Assembly (NCBI GenBank): GCA_947631615.1
Contig: CANRLX010000014.1
Span: 1-44,846, forward strand
Origin: an uncultured Acetatifactor sp.
Lineage (GTDB): Bacteria; Bacillota; Clostridia; Lachnospirales; Lachnospiraceae
DNA length: 44,846 nt
Reading direction: 5' to 3'
A program made the translations under genes and the position numbers. The notes beneath the pieces were generated by a model. That model was not told the origin of the DNA. It did no database searches and worked only from the letters and a program-made list of their open reading frames with translations. This document shows positions 16,655 to 23,702 of the stretch, piece after piece (positions within the stretch are counted from its first letter, which is position 1; each line of letters begins with the position of its first letter).

Positions 16655-18610
16655 TTATTCCGCCAGGTTTTCCCACTGCTCGTAGAGAGCCTCCAGCTTT
16701 TGACGAACCGACTCGTGCTCCAGGGCAAGCTCCTGGAGCTTTGTCGCCTGTGTGCTGACGGAAGGGTCGGACATCTCGGCGTCGATCTCCTTCAGGCGCT
16801 CCTCCAGGGAGGCGATCTGTTCCTCACATTTTTTCAGGTCGTTTTCCCGCTTGCGCAGCTTCGCCTGCTCCTCCTTATGAGCCTTCCAGTCCAGCTTCCC
16901 GTCGGAGTCGGGGGAAGAGGGGGCAAGGGACTTCGTCCCCTCCGGCAGGGCGTCCGGAGGGGCTTCCTTTTGTCCGGAGGACGCAGAGGCGAGAGCGGCC
17001 GTCTGAATCTCTCGTTTTTCCAGATAATAGTCGTAATTTCCGATATAGTTTACAAACTGACAGGCGGTCAGCTCCAGGATCCGATGGGCGGTCTTATTGA
17101 TAAAATAGCGGTCGTGGGACACATAGAGCACGGTGCCCTCATAGGCGTTTAAGGCGTCCTCCAGGATCTCCTTGGACTGGATATCCAGGTGGTTGGTGGG
17201 CTCGTCCAGAATGAGAAAATTGGCGTTTCCCAGCATAAGCTTCGCCAGGGATACGCGCCCTCTCTCCCCGCCGCTCAAATCCTTGATCTGTTTGAAGACA
17301 TCCTCGCCCGTGAAGAGAAAGGCGGCCAGTGTGCTGCGGATCTGGGTGTTAGTGAGATAGGGATAATCGTCCGAGATCTCCTCAAACAGAGTCTTTTCGC
17401 TGTGCAGCACGTGATGCTCCTGGTCGTAGTAACCGATCTCAACGTTGGTTCCCAGGCGGAAGGTGCCCTCGTCCGGCGCAAGGAGGCGGTTTAAGATCTT
17501 GAGAAGCGTGGTCTTTCCCGTCCCGTTGTCCCCGATGACGGCCACATGCTCGCCGCGCTTGATTTCAAAATTTACGTTCCGGAAGAGGACGTTGTCTCCG
17601 AAGGATTTGCCAAGGCCCTCCACGGTCAGGACGTCGTTTCCGCTGGTGACGCAGGGCGTCAGCTTCAGCCGCATATCGCTTTTGGCCTCGGAGGGCTTTT
17701 GCAGTACTTCGATCTTATCCAGCATCTTCTCGCGGCTCTCCGCGCGCTTGACGGATTTCTCGCGGTTGAAGGACTTGAGCTTTTCGATCACTTCCTCCTG
17801 GTGCCGGATGTCGCGCTGCTGGTTGAGATAAGCGTTTCGGGCGGCGGTGCGCAGCTGTTCCTTTTTTACGGCGTAGTCCGAGTAGTTTCCCTGAAAGGAG
17901 GTCGCCCTGGACTGGTCGATCTCCAGGATCTTGGTGGCGATGCGGTCCAAGAAAAAGCGGTCGTGGGAAACGATCAGCACGGCGCCTTTATAGTTGAGAA
18001 GATAGGTCTCCAGCCAGGCGATGGAGCCCATGTCCAGATGGTTGGTGGGCTCGTCCAAAAGGATCAGGTCGGGGCTTTTTAACAGAAGCTTTCCCAGGGC
18101 GACCCGGGTCTTCTGACCGCCGGAAAGGGTGGAGACGGGTTTGTCAAAATCGGCTTCCTCAAACCCCAGACCCTTCAGGACGCCGACCAGCTCGCTTTTA
18201 TAGGCGTAGCCGTCCCCCATCTCAAAGGCGTGGTTTAAGGAGGTATACTGCCGCATCAGCTCCTCCAGGACAGAGCCCTCCGCCTGTTTCATCCGCTCCT
18301 CACATTCGCGCATCCGCCGCTCGATGTCGATGAGCTTTTGCTTGACGGAGAGAAGCTCGGCGTAAACGGTGTTGGCGGTATTCAGGGCGTCGTTCTGCGC
18401 CAGGTAGCCGAGGGTCTTTCCCTTCGAGAGCGTCACGATGCCGTCGTCGGCGCTCATTTCGCCCACGATGATGCGCAGAAGCGTGGTCTTGCCCGCTCCG
18501 TTGATCCCCACGATCGCGGCCTTCTCATGGTCCTCGATGTGAAAGCTGACATTTTGCAGAACCGTATTTTCCCCAAAGGCCTTGGATATATTTTGACAGG
18601 AGAGTATCAT
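16655..18610 (-). CDS. ABC-F family ATPase, YdiF-like
   Basis: This 651-residue protein has two ABC ATPase domains and no membrane segment, so it is an ABC-F protein, a family that acts on the ribosome and not in transport. Domain 1 has Walker A GINGAGKTT, signature LSGGQKTR and Walker B LILLDEPTNHLD; domain 2 has GDNGTGKTT, LSGGERGR and LILDEPTNHLD. The arginine/lysine-rich inter-domain linker (about 230-320) would reach the peptidyl-transferase region. A C-terminal coiled coil (LRKRENDLKKCEEQIASLEERL) matches the YdiF/Uup style. The start is preceded by AAAGGAG. The neighbour rex is also adjacent to ydiF in B. subtilis. Its 5' leader is built from 13-bp repeats and overlaps a short ORF. Antibiotic protection is possible but not shown. 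Confidence 0.93.
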   Translation of the reverse strand: MILSCQNISKAFGENTVLQNVSFHIEDHEKAAIVGINGAGKTTLLRIIVGEMSADDGIVTLSKGKTLGYLAQNDALNTANTVYAELLSVKQKLIDIERRMRECEERMKQAEGSVLEELMRQYTSLNHAFEMGDGYAYKSELVGVLKGLGFEEADFDKPVSTLSGGQKTRVALGKLLLKSPDLILLDEPTNHLDMGSIAWLETYLLNYKGAVLIVSHDRFFLDRIATKILEIDQSRATSFQGNYSDYAVKKEQLRTAARNAYLNQQRDIRHQEEVIEKLKSFNREKSVKRAESREKMLDKIEVLQKPSEAKSDMRLKLTPCVTSGNDVLTVEGLGKSFGDNVLFRNVNFEIKRGEHVAVIGDNGTGKTTLLKILNRLLAPDEGTFRLGTNVEIGYYDQEHHVLHSEKTLFEEISDDYPYLTNTQIRSTLAAFLFTGEDVFKQIKDLSGGERGRVSLAKLMLGNANFLILDEPTNHLDIQSKEILEDALNAYEGTVLYVSHDRYFINKTAHRILELTACQFVNYIGNYDYYLEKREIQTAALASASSGQKEAPPDALPEGTKSLAPSSPDSDGKLDWKAHKEEQAKLRKRENDLKKCEEQIASLEERLKEIDAEMSDPSVSTQATKLQELALEHESVRQKLEALYEQWENLAE

Positions 18611-18690
18611 GTGGACTCCTTTCGCAGTTGCTTTCCGTAGCAGCTTTTCATAGTTGCTTTCCGTAATAGCTTTTCGTAGCAGCTTTTCAT
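18607..18690 (-). CDS. Candidate 27-codon leader ORF of the ABC-F gene
   Basis: On the minus strand an ATG at 18690 opens a 27-codon frame whose TGA overlaps the ABC-F ATG (ATGA). Its product is a near-duplicate of 13 residues (MKSCYEKLLRKAT then MKSCYGKQLRKES) because three 13-bp DNA repeats make 39 bp. It lies between the predicted RNA start near 18724 and the ABC-F gene. It has only a weak ribosome site (AGAAAG). Translated leaders are known to control several ABC-F genes by ribosome stalling; whether this one is translated is unknown. Confidence 0.35.
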   Translation of the reverse strand: MKSCYEKLLRKATMKSCYGKQLRKEST

Positions 18691-18703
18691 AATAGCTTTC
18701 TGC
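18626..18703 (-). repeat. Six 13-bp tandem repeats in the ABC-F leader
   Basis: Six contiguous units of exactly 13 bp (plus-strand consensus ARYWGCTTTYCRT): 18626, 18639, 18652, 18665, 18678 and 18691. Units 1 and 3 are identical, as are 2 and 5. On the minus strand each unit carries a GRAAAGC core, and the true ribosome site GCGAAAGGAG right after the array looks like one more diverged unit. Confidence 0.85.
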
Positions 18704-18730
18704 AGTAGAATGGTCGGGCGCGTCCCATCC

Positions 18731-18759
18731 ATTTTACCCTTAAGAATTTGTCCTGTCAA
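18731..18759 (-). promoter_or_regulatory. Sigma-A promoter of the ABC-F gene
   Basis: On the minus strand TTGACA (plus 18754-18759), 17-base spacer and TAAAAT (plus 18731-18736). RNA would start near 18724, giving an approximately 110-base leader that contains the 13-bp repeats. Confidence 0.75.
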
Positions 18760-18763
18760 TTCA

Positions 18764-18791
18764 TTGACAGTTTTTTAACATATGGTATAAT
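18764..18791 (+). promoter_or_regulatory. rex promoter with possible Rex operator
   Basis: TTGACA (18764-18769), 16-base spacer, TATAAT (18786-18791). The bases 18764-18781 read TTGACAGTTTTTTAACAT, whose right half matches the clostridial Rex site TTGTTAA-N4-TTAACAA in six of seven positions but the left half in four. The -35 boxes of this and the divergent ABC-F promoter form the palindrome TGTCAATTCATTGACA (18754-18769). Autoregulation by Rex is plausible, not shown. Confidence 0.65.
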
Positions 18792-18828
18792 AAGAATAAA
18801 TTCCCACAAAGTTAGGCAGGTAACACCA

Positions 18829-19473
18829 TTGGAAGAGAAAGAGATATCACAGGCCGTGATCGGACGGCTTCCCAGATATTTCCGCTATCTGGGGGAACTG
18901 AAGGACGAGGGGGTGGAGAGGATATCCTCCCAGGAACTGAGTGAGAGGATGAAGGTCACCGCCTCCCAGATCCGACAGGATTTCAACAACTTTGGCGGTT
19001 TCGGTCAGCAGGGATACGGCTATAACGTAGAATATTTGTACAATGAGATCGGCAAGATACTGGGGTTGGACCGGACCCATAATCTGGTGATCATCGGCGC
19101 CGGAAATCTGGGCAGAGCCTTGGGAAATTACATGAACTTTGAGCGCAGAGGATTTTTGTTTCGGGGGATCTTTGACTGCAACGAGAGCCTGGTCGGACAG
19201 GATGTCCGGGGCGTCAAGGTCAGACACATACGGGAGCTGGAGCAGTTTGTGAGGGAGAATGACATTGAGATTGCGGTTCTCACGATCCCGAAAGAGAGCG
19301 CGGGGAAGATCGTGGACCGGCTGGTGCAGAACGGTATTCGGGCGATCTGGAATTTTGCACATGTGGATCTGAATGTGCCTGAGGGGGTTCAGGTGGAGAA
19401 CGTACATTTGTCCGACAGCCTGATGAAGCTATCCTACAACATTAACCGTTATATGAAGGAGAATGAGCGATAA
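18829..19473 (+). CDS. rex: Redox-sensing transcriptional repressor Rex
   Basis: Rex binds DNA when NADH is low and lets go when NADH rises, controlling fermentation and NADH-using genes. The 214-residue product has an N-terminal winged helix (ISQAVIGRLPRYFRYLGEL and ISSQELSERMKVTASQIRQDFNNFGGFGQQGYGY) and a Rossmann domain with IIGAGNLGRALGNY at about 88-101, and the C-terminal swapped helix (VHLSDSLMKLSYNINRYM). The start is TTG at 18829, seven bases after AGGCAGGT; a longer reading from 18748 would begin upstream of the promoter and is rejected. The gene is divergent from the YdiF-like ABC-F gene and is followed after two bases by a coiled-coil protein gene, probably co-transcribed. Confidence 0.96.
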   Translation: MEEKEISQAVIGRLPRYFRYLGELKDEGVERISSQELSERMKVTASQIRQDFNNFGGFGQQGYGYNVEYLYNEIGKILGLDRTHNLVIIGAGNLGRALGNYMNFERRGFLFRGIFDCNESLVGQDVRGVKVRHIRELEQFVRENDIEIAVLTIPKESAGKIVDRLVQNGIRAIWNFAHVDLNVPEGVQVENVHLSDSLMKLSYNINRYMKENER

Positions 19474-19475
19474 GT

Positions 19476-20249
19476 ATGGGGCGCAGGGAGAGTAAGGAAG
19501 GCAAGAGAAAAGCGGAGCAGTTTGAGAGGGCGCTTCAGGGCAAGGAGATCCCCGTCCTGACGCTGGACAGCAAGTGGTATCGCCTGTTGGATGAGCTGGG
19601 GCGAAGCTCCGTCAAAAGCATGGAGGATCAGTTGAACGCTCTGCTCAAGAGACAGGGCAAGCTGAATACGGAGACCAAGGAGATCCGCAAGCTGAAGAAG
19701 AAGCTGATGGGCGAGATCATGGAGATGGCGGATGAGGCGGATCAGACGAAGGATAAAAAGCTGGAGAAGAAGCTGGCGGAGCACAGGCGCCTGGTGGAGG
19801 ACTGTAACGCGAAGCTTTCCGCTTATCAGGATGAGCTGATCGAGATCCCCCGCGAGATCGACCGGATCAACATCCGGCTGATGACGATGACCATGGAGTA
19901 CTGTTATGACACCATGCAGGAGAATCTGACGGAGATCAATCAGATTTCCGATTGGGTGACCAGGGTGCGCATCGATCTGAAAAAGCGGCTGATCCGAAAA
20001 CAGGAGATGGAGCAGAGAAACCGAGAGATCTATTCCTATATGCACGATATTTTCGGATCGGATGTGGTCGATATCTTTGACGTGCACTTTCAGCCCGGGG
20101 CCGAGCGGCCCAGGGAGGAACCGGTCAGAAGAAGGGAGAAGACAAAGGAACCGTCCCCCAACGACCGGATCCTGGAGGATATCCTGAAGATGCAGGCGGC
20201 GGACGAGGCGGCGAAGACCGCGCAGCCAGAATCGAAGGGGGACGCCTGA
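19476..20249 (+). CDS. Unrecognised coiled-coil protein downstream of rex
   Basis: No named family is recognised. The 257-residue product is soluble, highly charged and largely helical: long heptad-like stretches run from about residue 45 to 190 (for example LNTETKEIRKLKKKLMGEIM and LEKKLAEHRRLVEDCNAKL). A conserved-looking segment near the middle (RINIRLMTMTMEYCYDTMQEN) is followed by YSYMHDIFGSDVVDIFDVHF. The last 45 residues are Pro/Glu/Lys-rich and probably disordered. There is no signal peptide or membrane helix. The ATG is two bases after the rex stop, with AAGGAG inside the end of rex, and the operon ends at a terminator at 20290. Placement suggests coupling to rex expression, but no function can be read. 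Confidence 0.8.
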   Translation: MGRRESKEGKRKAEQFERALQGKEIPVLTLDSKWYRLLDELGRSSVKSMEDQLNALLKRQGKLNTETKEIRKLKKKLMGEIMEMADEADQTKDKKLEKKLAEHRRLVEDCNAKLSAYQDELIEIPREIDRINIRLMTMTMEYCYDTMQENLTEINQISDWVTRVRIDLKKRLIRKQEMEQRNREIYSYMHDIFGSDVVDIFDVHFQPGAERPREEPVRRREKTKEPSPNDRILEDILKMQAADEAAKTAQPESKGDA

Positions 20250-20289
20250 CAGGGGAGAGCAGGCATCCCTGAAAGCAGGAGGAATTGCG

Positions 20290-20316
20290 GGAGCCACCGA
20301 CCGGTGGTTCCTTTTT
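20290..20316 (+). terminator. Terminator of the rex operon
   Basis: GGAGCCACC (20290-20298) pairs with GGTGGTTCC (20303-20311, one G-U), followed by TTTTT. Confidence 0.85.
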
Positions 20317-20379
20317 CCGTTTAGGAAAAATCAAGGATCACGGATCCGGAGACGGATGCGGGAAGGAGAGGGTCGGACG

Positions 20380-21954
20380 ATGAAATATCTGGTGACGGCG
20401 GCGGAGATGAAACGGTATGATAAAAACACGATAGAGCGGACGGGGATCCCCGGCATGGTGCTGATGGAGAGGGCAGCCCTGGCGGCCTTCCAGGCCATCG
20501 AGGAGCGCTTTCACAGCTTGCCGCGCCGGCAGAAACGGGTGTTGATCGCCGCAGGCTGCGGCAACAACGGCGGCGACGGTGTGGCGCTCGCCAGGCTTCT
20601 TGCGGAGGCCGGCTATGACGTGGAGGTGTGGGGGATTATAGACGGCCCCAAGGCCCGGGACAAAGCGTCCCCGCAGTGGGAGGAGCAGATCCGGATTTTG
20701 ACACACTATCCGGTAAATTTTGGGGGCAAACCGCTCCGAGAGGAATATACTATTATCGTGGATGCCATTTTCGGCGTGGGATTGTCCCGGGATGTTTCGG
20801 GGATCTATGCGGAGGCCGTCGCGTTCTGCAACGAGCTGGAGGGGTTTAAGGTCGCCCTGGATCTGCCCAGCGGCATCCATTCCGACACCGGCGCGGTGAT
20901 GGGGTGCGCGTTTCGGGCCGACCTTACGGTGACCTTTGGCTTTGTCAAGAGAGGGCTGATGTTTTATCCCGGCCGTGACTATGCCGGAGAGGTGGTCTGC
21001 GCGGATGTGGGGATCACGGAGCAGAGCTTCTACGGGGAGGAGCCGGGGATGTTCTATTACGACGAGGCGGTGGCTGCGCTTCTGCCGCGGCGGGACCCCG
21101 CCGGAAACAAGGGGACCTTTGGGAAGGTGCTCCTGATCGCCGGAAGCGTTTCGATGGCGGGAGCCGCGGTGCTGAGCGCCAGGGCGGCTTACCGGTCGGG
21201 GGCCGGAATGGTGAAGGTGCTGACGCCCGAGGAGAATCGGACGATCCTCCAGACGGGGGTTTCGGAGGCGCTTTTGGGCGCCTGGGAGGACTTTGGCGAG
21301 AGTGTCCGCTGGGCGGATGTGATCGGTATCGGCCCGGGGCTTGGAACGAGTGAGGAGGCCGGGGCCGTTCTGCGGCGGGCAGTGTATGAGACGGATCTTC
21401 CGCTTCTTCTGGACGCGGACGCGCTCAATCTTCTGGCCGGAGACGAAGAGGTGAAAGAACGGCTGGCCGGACAGGCAAAGGAGGGCAGGAGCGTGATCCT
21501 GACGCCCCATGTGGGGGAGCTCTCCCGGCTGACCGGCAGAACCGTTTCCGAGCTGAAGGGGAACCTGCCCGCCTATGGGACCAAACTCGCCCAAGAGCTC
21601 CATGCGGTCGTAGTGGCGAAGGACGCAAGAACCTTTGTCTGCGCGGAGAGAAGAGCCGTCTGTGTGAACCTTGCGGGAAACAGCGGTATGGCCACGGCGG
21701 GCAGCGGCGATGTGCTCGCCGGAGTGATCTGCGGTATGATGGCCCAGGGGATGGAGCCATACGACGCGGCGGCCGTGGGCGTGTACCTTCACGCCTGCGC
21801 GGGGGATGCCGCGGCCCGCGCAAAGGGGGAGCGCGGGTGTATGGCGCTTGACATTGCGGAGGCGGTCGCGTCCTCCACGGCCGTGTGTGGAGCCGGTTCT
21901 ATGCGGCGGGAAGCGGGAAAAGAGGATCAGGGAGACGGGAGAATACAAAGATGA
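20380..21954 (+). CDS. nnr: Bifunctional NAD(P)H-hydrate repair enzyme (epimerase + dehydratase)
   Basis: Nnr repairs hydrated NADH and NADPH: the N-terminal YjeF domain interconverts the R and S forms and the C-terminal domain dehydrates the S form using ADP (or ATP). In the 524-residue product the N-half shows GCGNNGGDGVALARLL, the active-site Asp region VDAIFGVGLSRDVSG and ALDLPSGIHSDTG; the C-half shows GTFGKVLLIAGSVSMAGA, GIGPGLGTSEEAG, LLDADALNLL, ILTPHVGELSRL and the kinase-like GSGDVLAGVI. ATG at 20380 is chosen because it follows GGAGAGGG by seven bases and gives the family's usual start MKYLVTAAEMKRYD; an ATG at 20356 would add eight residues. Its stop overlaps the alr start (ATGA), so the two are translationally coupled. 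Confidence 0.96.
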   Translation: MKYLVTAAEMKRYDKNTIERTGIPGMVLMERAALAAFQAIEERFHSLPRRQKRVLIAAGCGNNGGDGVALARLLAEAGYDVEVWGIIDGPKARDKASPQWEEQIRILTHYPVNFGGKPLREEYTIIVDAIFGVGLSRDVSGIYAEAVAFCNELEGFKVALDLPSGIHSDTGAVMGCAFRADLTVTFGFVKRGLMFYPGRDYAGEVVCADVGITEQSFYGEEPGMFYYDEAVAALLPRRDPAGNKGTFGKVLLIAGSVSMAGAAVLSARAAYRSGAGMVKVLTPEENRTILQTGVSEALLGAWEDFGESVRWADVIGIGPGLGTSEEAGAVLRRAVYETDLPLLLDADALNLLAGDEEVKERLAGQAKEGRSVILTPHVGELSRLTGRTVSELKGNLPAYGTKLAQELHAVVVAKDARTFVCAERRAVCVNLAGNSGMATAGSGDVLAGVICGMMAQGMEPYDAAAVGVYLHACAGDAAARAKGERGCMALDIAEAVASSTAVCGAGSMRREAGKEDQGDGRIQR

Positions 21955-23162
21955 CAGGACAAGACGGAAGAGACACAGAGGAGAGGTTTGCGGCCTGTGC
22001 CCGGGGCTATGTAGAGGTGGATCTGGACGCGGTGGTGTCCAACATGGAGCATATGAAGCAAAACATTGCGCCGGAGGCTGGGATAATCGGTGTGATCAAG
22101 ACGGACGGCTACGGCCACGGGAGCGTGCCCATAGCGCAGGTTTTGGAGCCCTTGGACTTTCTGTACGGTTTTGCGGTGGCGACGGCCGAGGAAGCGTTTG
22201 CTCTGCGCGATGCCGGCATAGAAAAGCCCATCCTCATTTTGGGATATACCTTCCCCTACAGCTACGAGAGACTGGTGCGGCAGGGGATTCGTCCGGCGGT
22301 GTTTCGCATGGATGCGGTGAGGAAGCTGGCCCGTGCGGCGGAGCGTGTGGGAAGCCCCGCAAAGGTTCACGTCAAGGTGGACACCGGCATGGGAAGGATC
22401 GGCATTTTGCCGGAGGATTCCGGCCTTGCGTTCCTTCGGCAGATCCTGGAGGACGAGGGACTTGCGCGGTGGATCGAAATCGAGGGGATCTTCACCCACT
22501 TTGCCAGAGCCGATGAGAGGGATAAGAGCAGCGCGAAGGAGCAGTACCGCCGGTTCGTGCGCTTTACCGAGAGGATAGAGAGGGAGATTGGACTCTGTGT
22601 CCCGCTGCGCCACTGTGCCAACAGCGCGGCGATTCTGGAGCTGCCGCAGATGTCTCTGGACCTGGTGAGGGCGGGGATCACGCTGTACGGACTGTACCCC
22701 TCGGCGGAGGTGAGCAGGGATCGCGTGGCGCTTCGCCCCGCGCTGTCGCTCTACAGCACCGTTGTGTATGTAAAGACCATACACGCGGGGGACAGCGTAA
22801 GCTACGGCGGCACCTTCACCGCGGCAGGGGACACGCGGGTCGCCACCGTCCCTTTGGGCTACGGCGACGGCTACCCCAGAGCGCTCTCCGGCAAAGGGTA
22901 TGTCCTGATCCGCGGGAAGCGGGCGCCCATTTTGGGAAGGGTCTGTATGGATCAGTTCATGGTGGACGTGTCGGACATTCCGGAGGCCGCCGAGGGCGAT
23001 CGGGTGACGCTTCTTGGATATGACGGAGGGGAGCACATAAGCGCGGAGCTTCTCGGGGATCTGTCGGGGCGTTTCAACTATGAGCTGGTCTGCGATCTGG
23101 GAAAGCGGCTTCCCAGGGTTTATCTGCGCGGCGGCAGACGTATGCTTCCCGGGACGGTTTGA
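21951..23162 (+). CDS. alr: Alanine racemase
   Basis: Alr is a pyridoxal-phosphate enzyme that makes D-alanine for peptidoglycan. The 403-residue product carries the cofactor lysine at residue 50 (GVIKTDGYGHG), the barrel signature KVDTGMGRIGI, the RHCANSAA segment and the second catalytic tyrosine at residue 285 (VSYGGTF), with GYGDGYPR and CMDQFMVD in the C-terminal beta domain. The start is the ATG at 21951, overlapping the stop of nnr; a longer reading from 21885 is out of context. In B. subtilis alr sits before the MazEF-type ndoAI-ndoA pair, and here too a MazF-like gene follows, but without the antitoxin. Identification is secure. Confidence 0.97.
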   Translation: MTGQDGRDTEERFAACARGYVEVDLDAVVSNMEHMKQNIAPEAGIIGVIKTDGYGHGSVPIAQVLEPLDFLYGFAVATAEEAFALRDAGIEKPILILGYTFPYSYERLVRQGIRPAVFRMDAVRKLARAAERVGSPAKVHVKVDTGMGRIGILPEDSGLAFLRQILEDEGLARWIEIEGIFTHFARADERDKSSAKEQYRRFVRFTERIEREIGLCVPLRHCANSAAILELPQMSLDLVRAGITLYGLYPSAEVSRDRVALRPALSLYSTVVYVKTIHAGDSVSYGGTFTAAGDTRVATVPLGYGDGYPRALSGKGYVLIRGKRAPILGRVCMDQFMVDVSDIPEAAEGDRVTLLGYDGGEHISAELLGDLSGRFNYELVCDLGKRLPRVYLRGGRRMLPGTV

Positions 23163-23266
23163 AACAGAGAAAGGGAAATAAATTGAATACCTCCGGATAA
23201 ATCGGCAATACTTTTCCTATCGAGAGCTGATGAGCCGGCCCGGCCGGGCGGCGGAATGGAGGAGAA

Positions 23267-23608
23267 ATGAGAAGAGGAGATGTTTATTACGCGGATCTTC
23301 GTCCGGTGGTGGGATCGGAGCAGGGAGGGATCCGTCCGGTCCTCATCGTGCAGAACGACGTGGGAAACAGACACAGCCCCACGGTGATCTGCGCGGCCAT
23401 TACCTCTAAGATGAACAAGGCGAAGCTGCCTACGCATATCGAATTGAGCTCCGCGCTCTACGACATGGATAAGGATTCCGTGGTGCTCTTGGAGCAGCTG
23501 CGCACGATAGACAAAAAGCGGCTCAAGGATAAGGTATGCCATTTGGACGGGGAGATCATGCGCAAGGTAAATCACGCCCTGATGATCAGTCTGGAGCTGG
23601 ATACATAG
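23267..23608 (+). CDS. mazF: MazF/PemK-type mRNA interferase, no adjacent antitoxin seen
   Basis: This 113-residue protein has the PemK/MazF fold motifs [30 protein letters not shown] (catalytic Arg), [10 protein letters not shown] (catalytic Thr/Ser region) and [16 protein letters not shown]. MazF toxins cut single-stranded RNA at short sequence sites. In B. subtilis the homologue NdoA follows alr and the antitoxin NdoAI. Here the 104 bases between alr and this gene contain no antitoxin frame, only a GC-rich palindrome (CCCGGCCGGG) and the GGAGGAG ribosome site. The gene may be an orphan, may have a distant antitoxin, or may serve as a housekeeping RNase. Catalytic residues look intact, so an undefended toxin is unlikely unless it is poorly expressed. 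Confidence 0.92.
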   Translation: MRRGDVYYADLRPVVGSEQGGIRPVLIVQNDVGNRHSPTVICAAITSKMNKAKLPTHIELSSALYDMDKDSVVLLEQLRTIDKKRLKDKVCHLDGEIMRKVNHALMISLELDT

Positions 23609-23630
23609 CGGAGGGTTTCCTGTTGTGTCC

Positions 23631-23659
23631 TTGACGAACAGAGACAGAAATGGTATATT
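23631..23659 (+). promoter_or_regulatory. Sigma-A promoter of the CNNM-type gene
   Basis: TTGACG (23631-23636), 17-base spacer, TATATT (23654-23659). RNA starts near 23666, which supports ATG 23703 over an earlier start at 23625. Confidence 0.7.
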
Positions 23660-23702
23660 TAGAAAAATCGCAGTAAATTGCAAAAGAGAGGAAATTTTTT
23701 AC

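Noticed and set aside
18607..18732. Longer reading of the ABC-F leader ORF from an ATG at 18732
   Set aside because: This ATG overlaps the -10 box of the ABC-F promoter and lies before the RNA start, so it would not be in the message.
18748..18828. Longer reading of rex from a TTG at 18748
   Set aside because: It would begin upstream of the -35 box and RNA start. The TTG at 18829 has a ribosome site and matches the normal Rex start.
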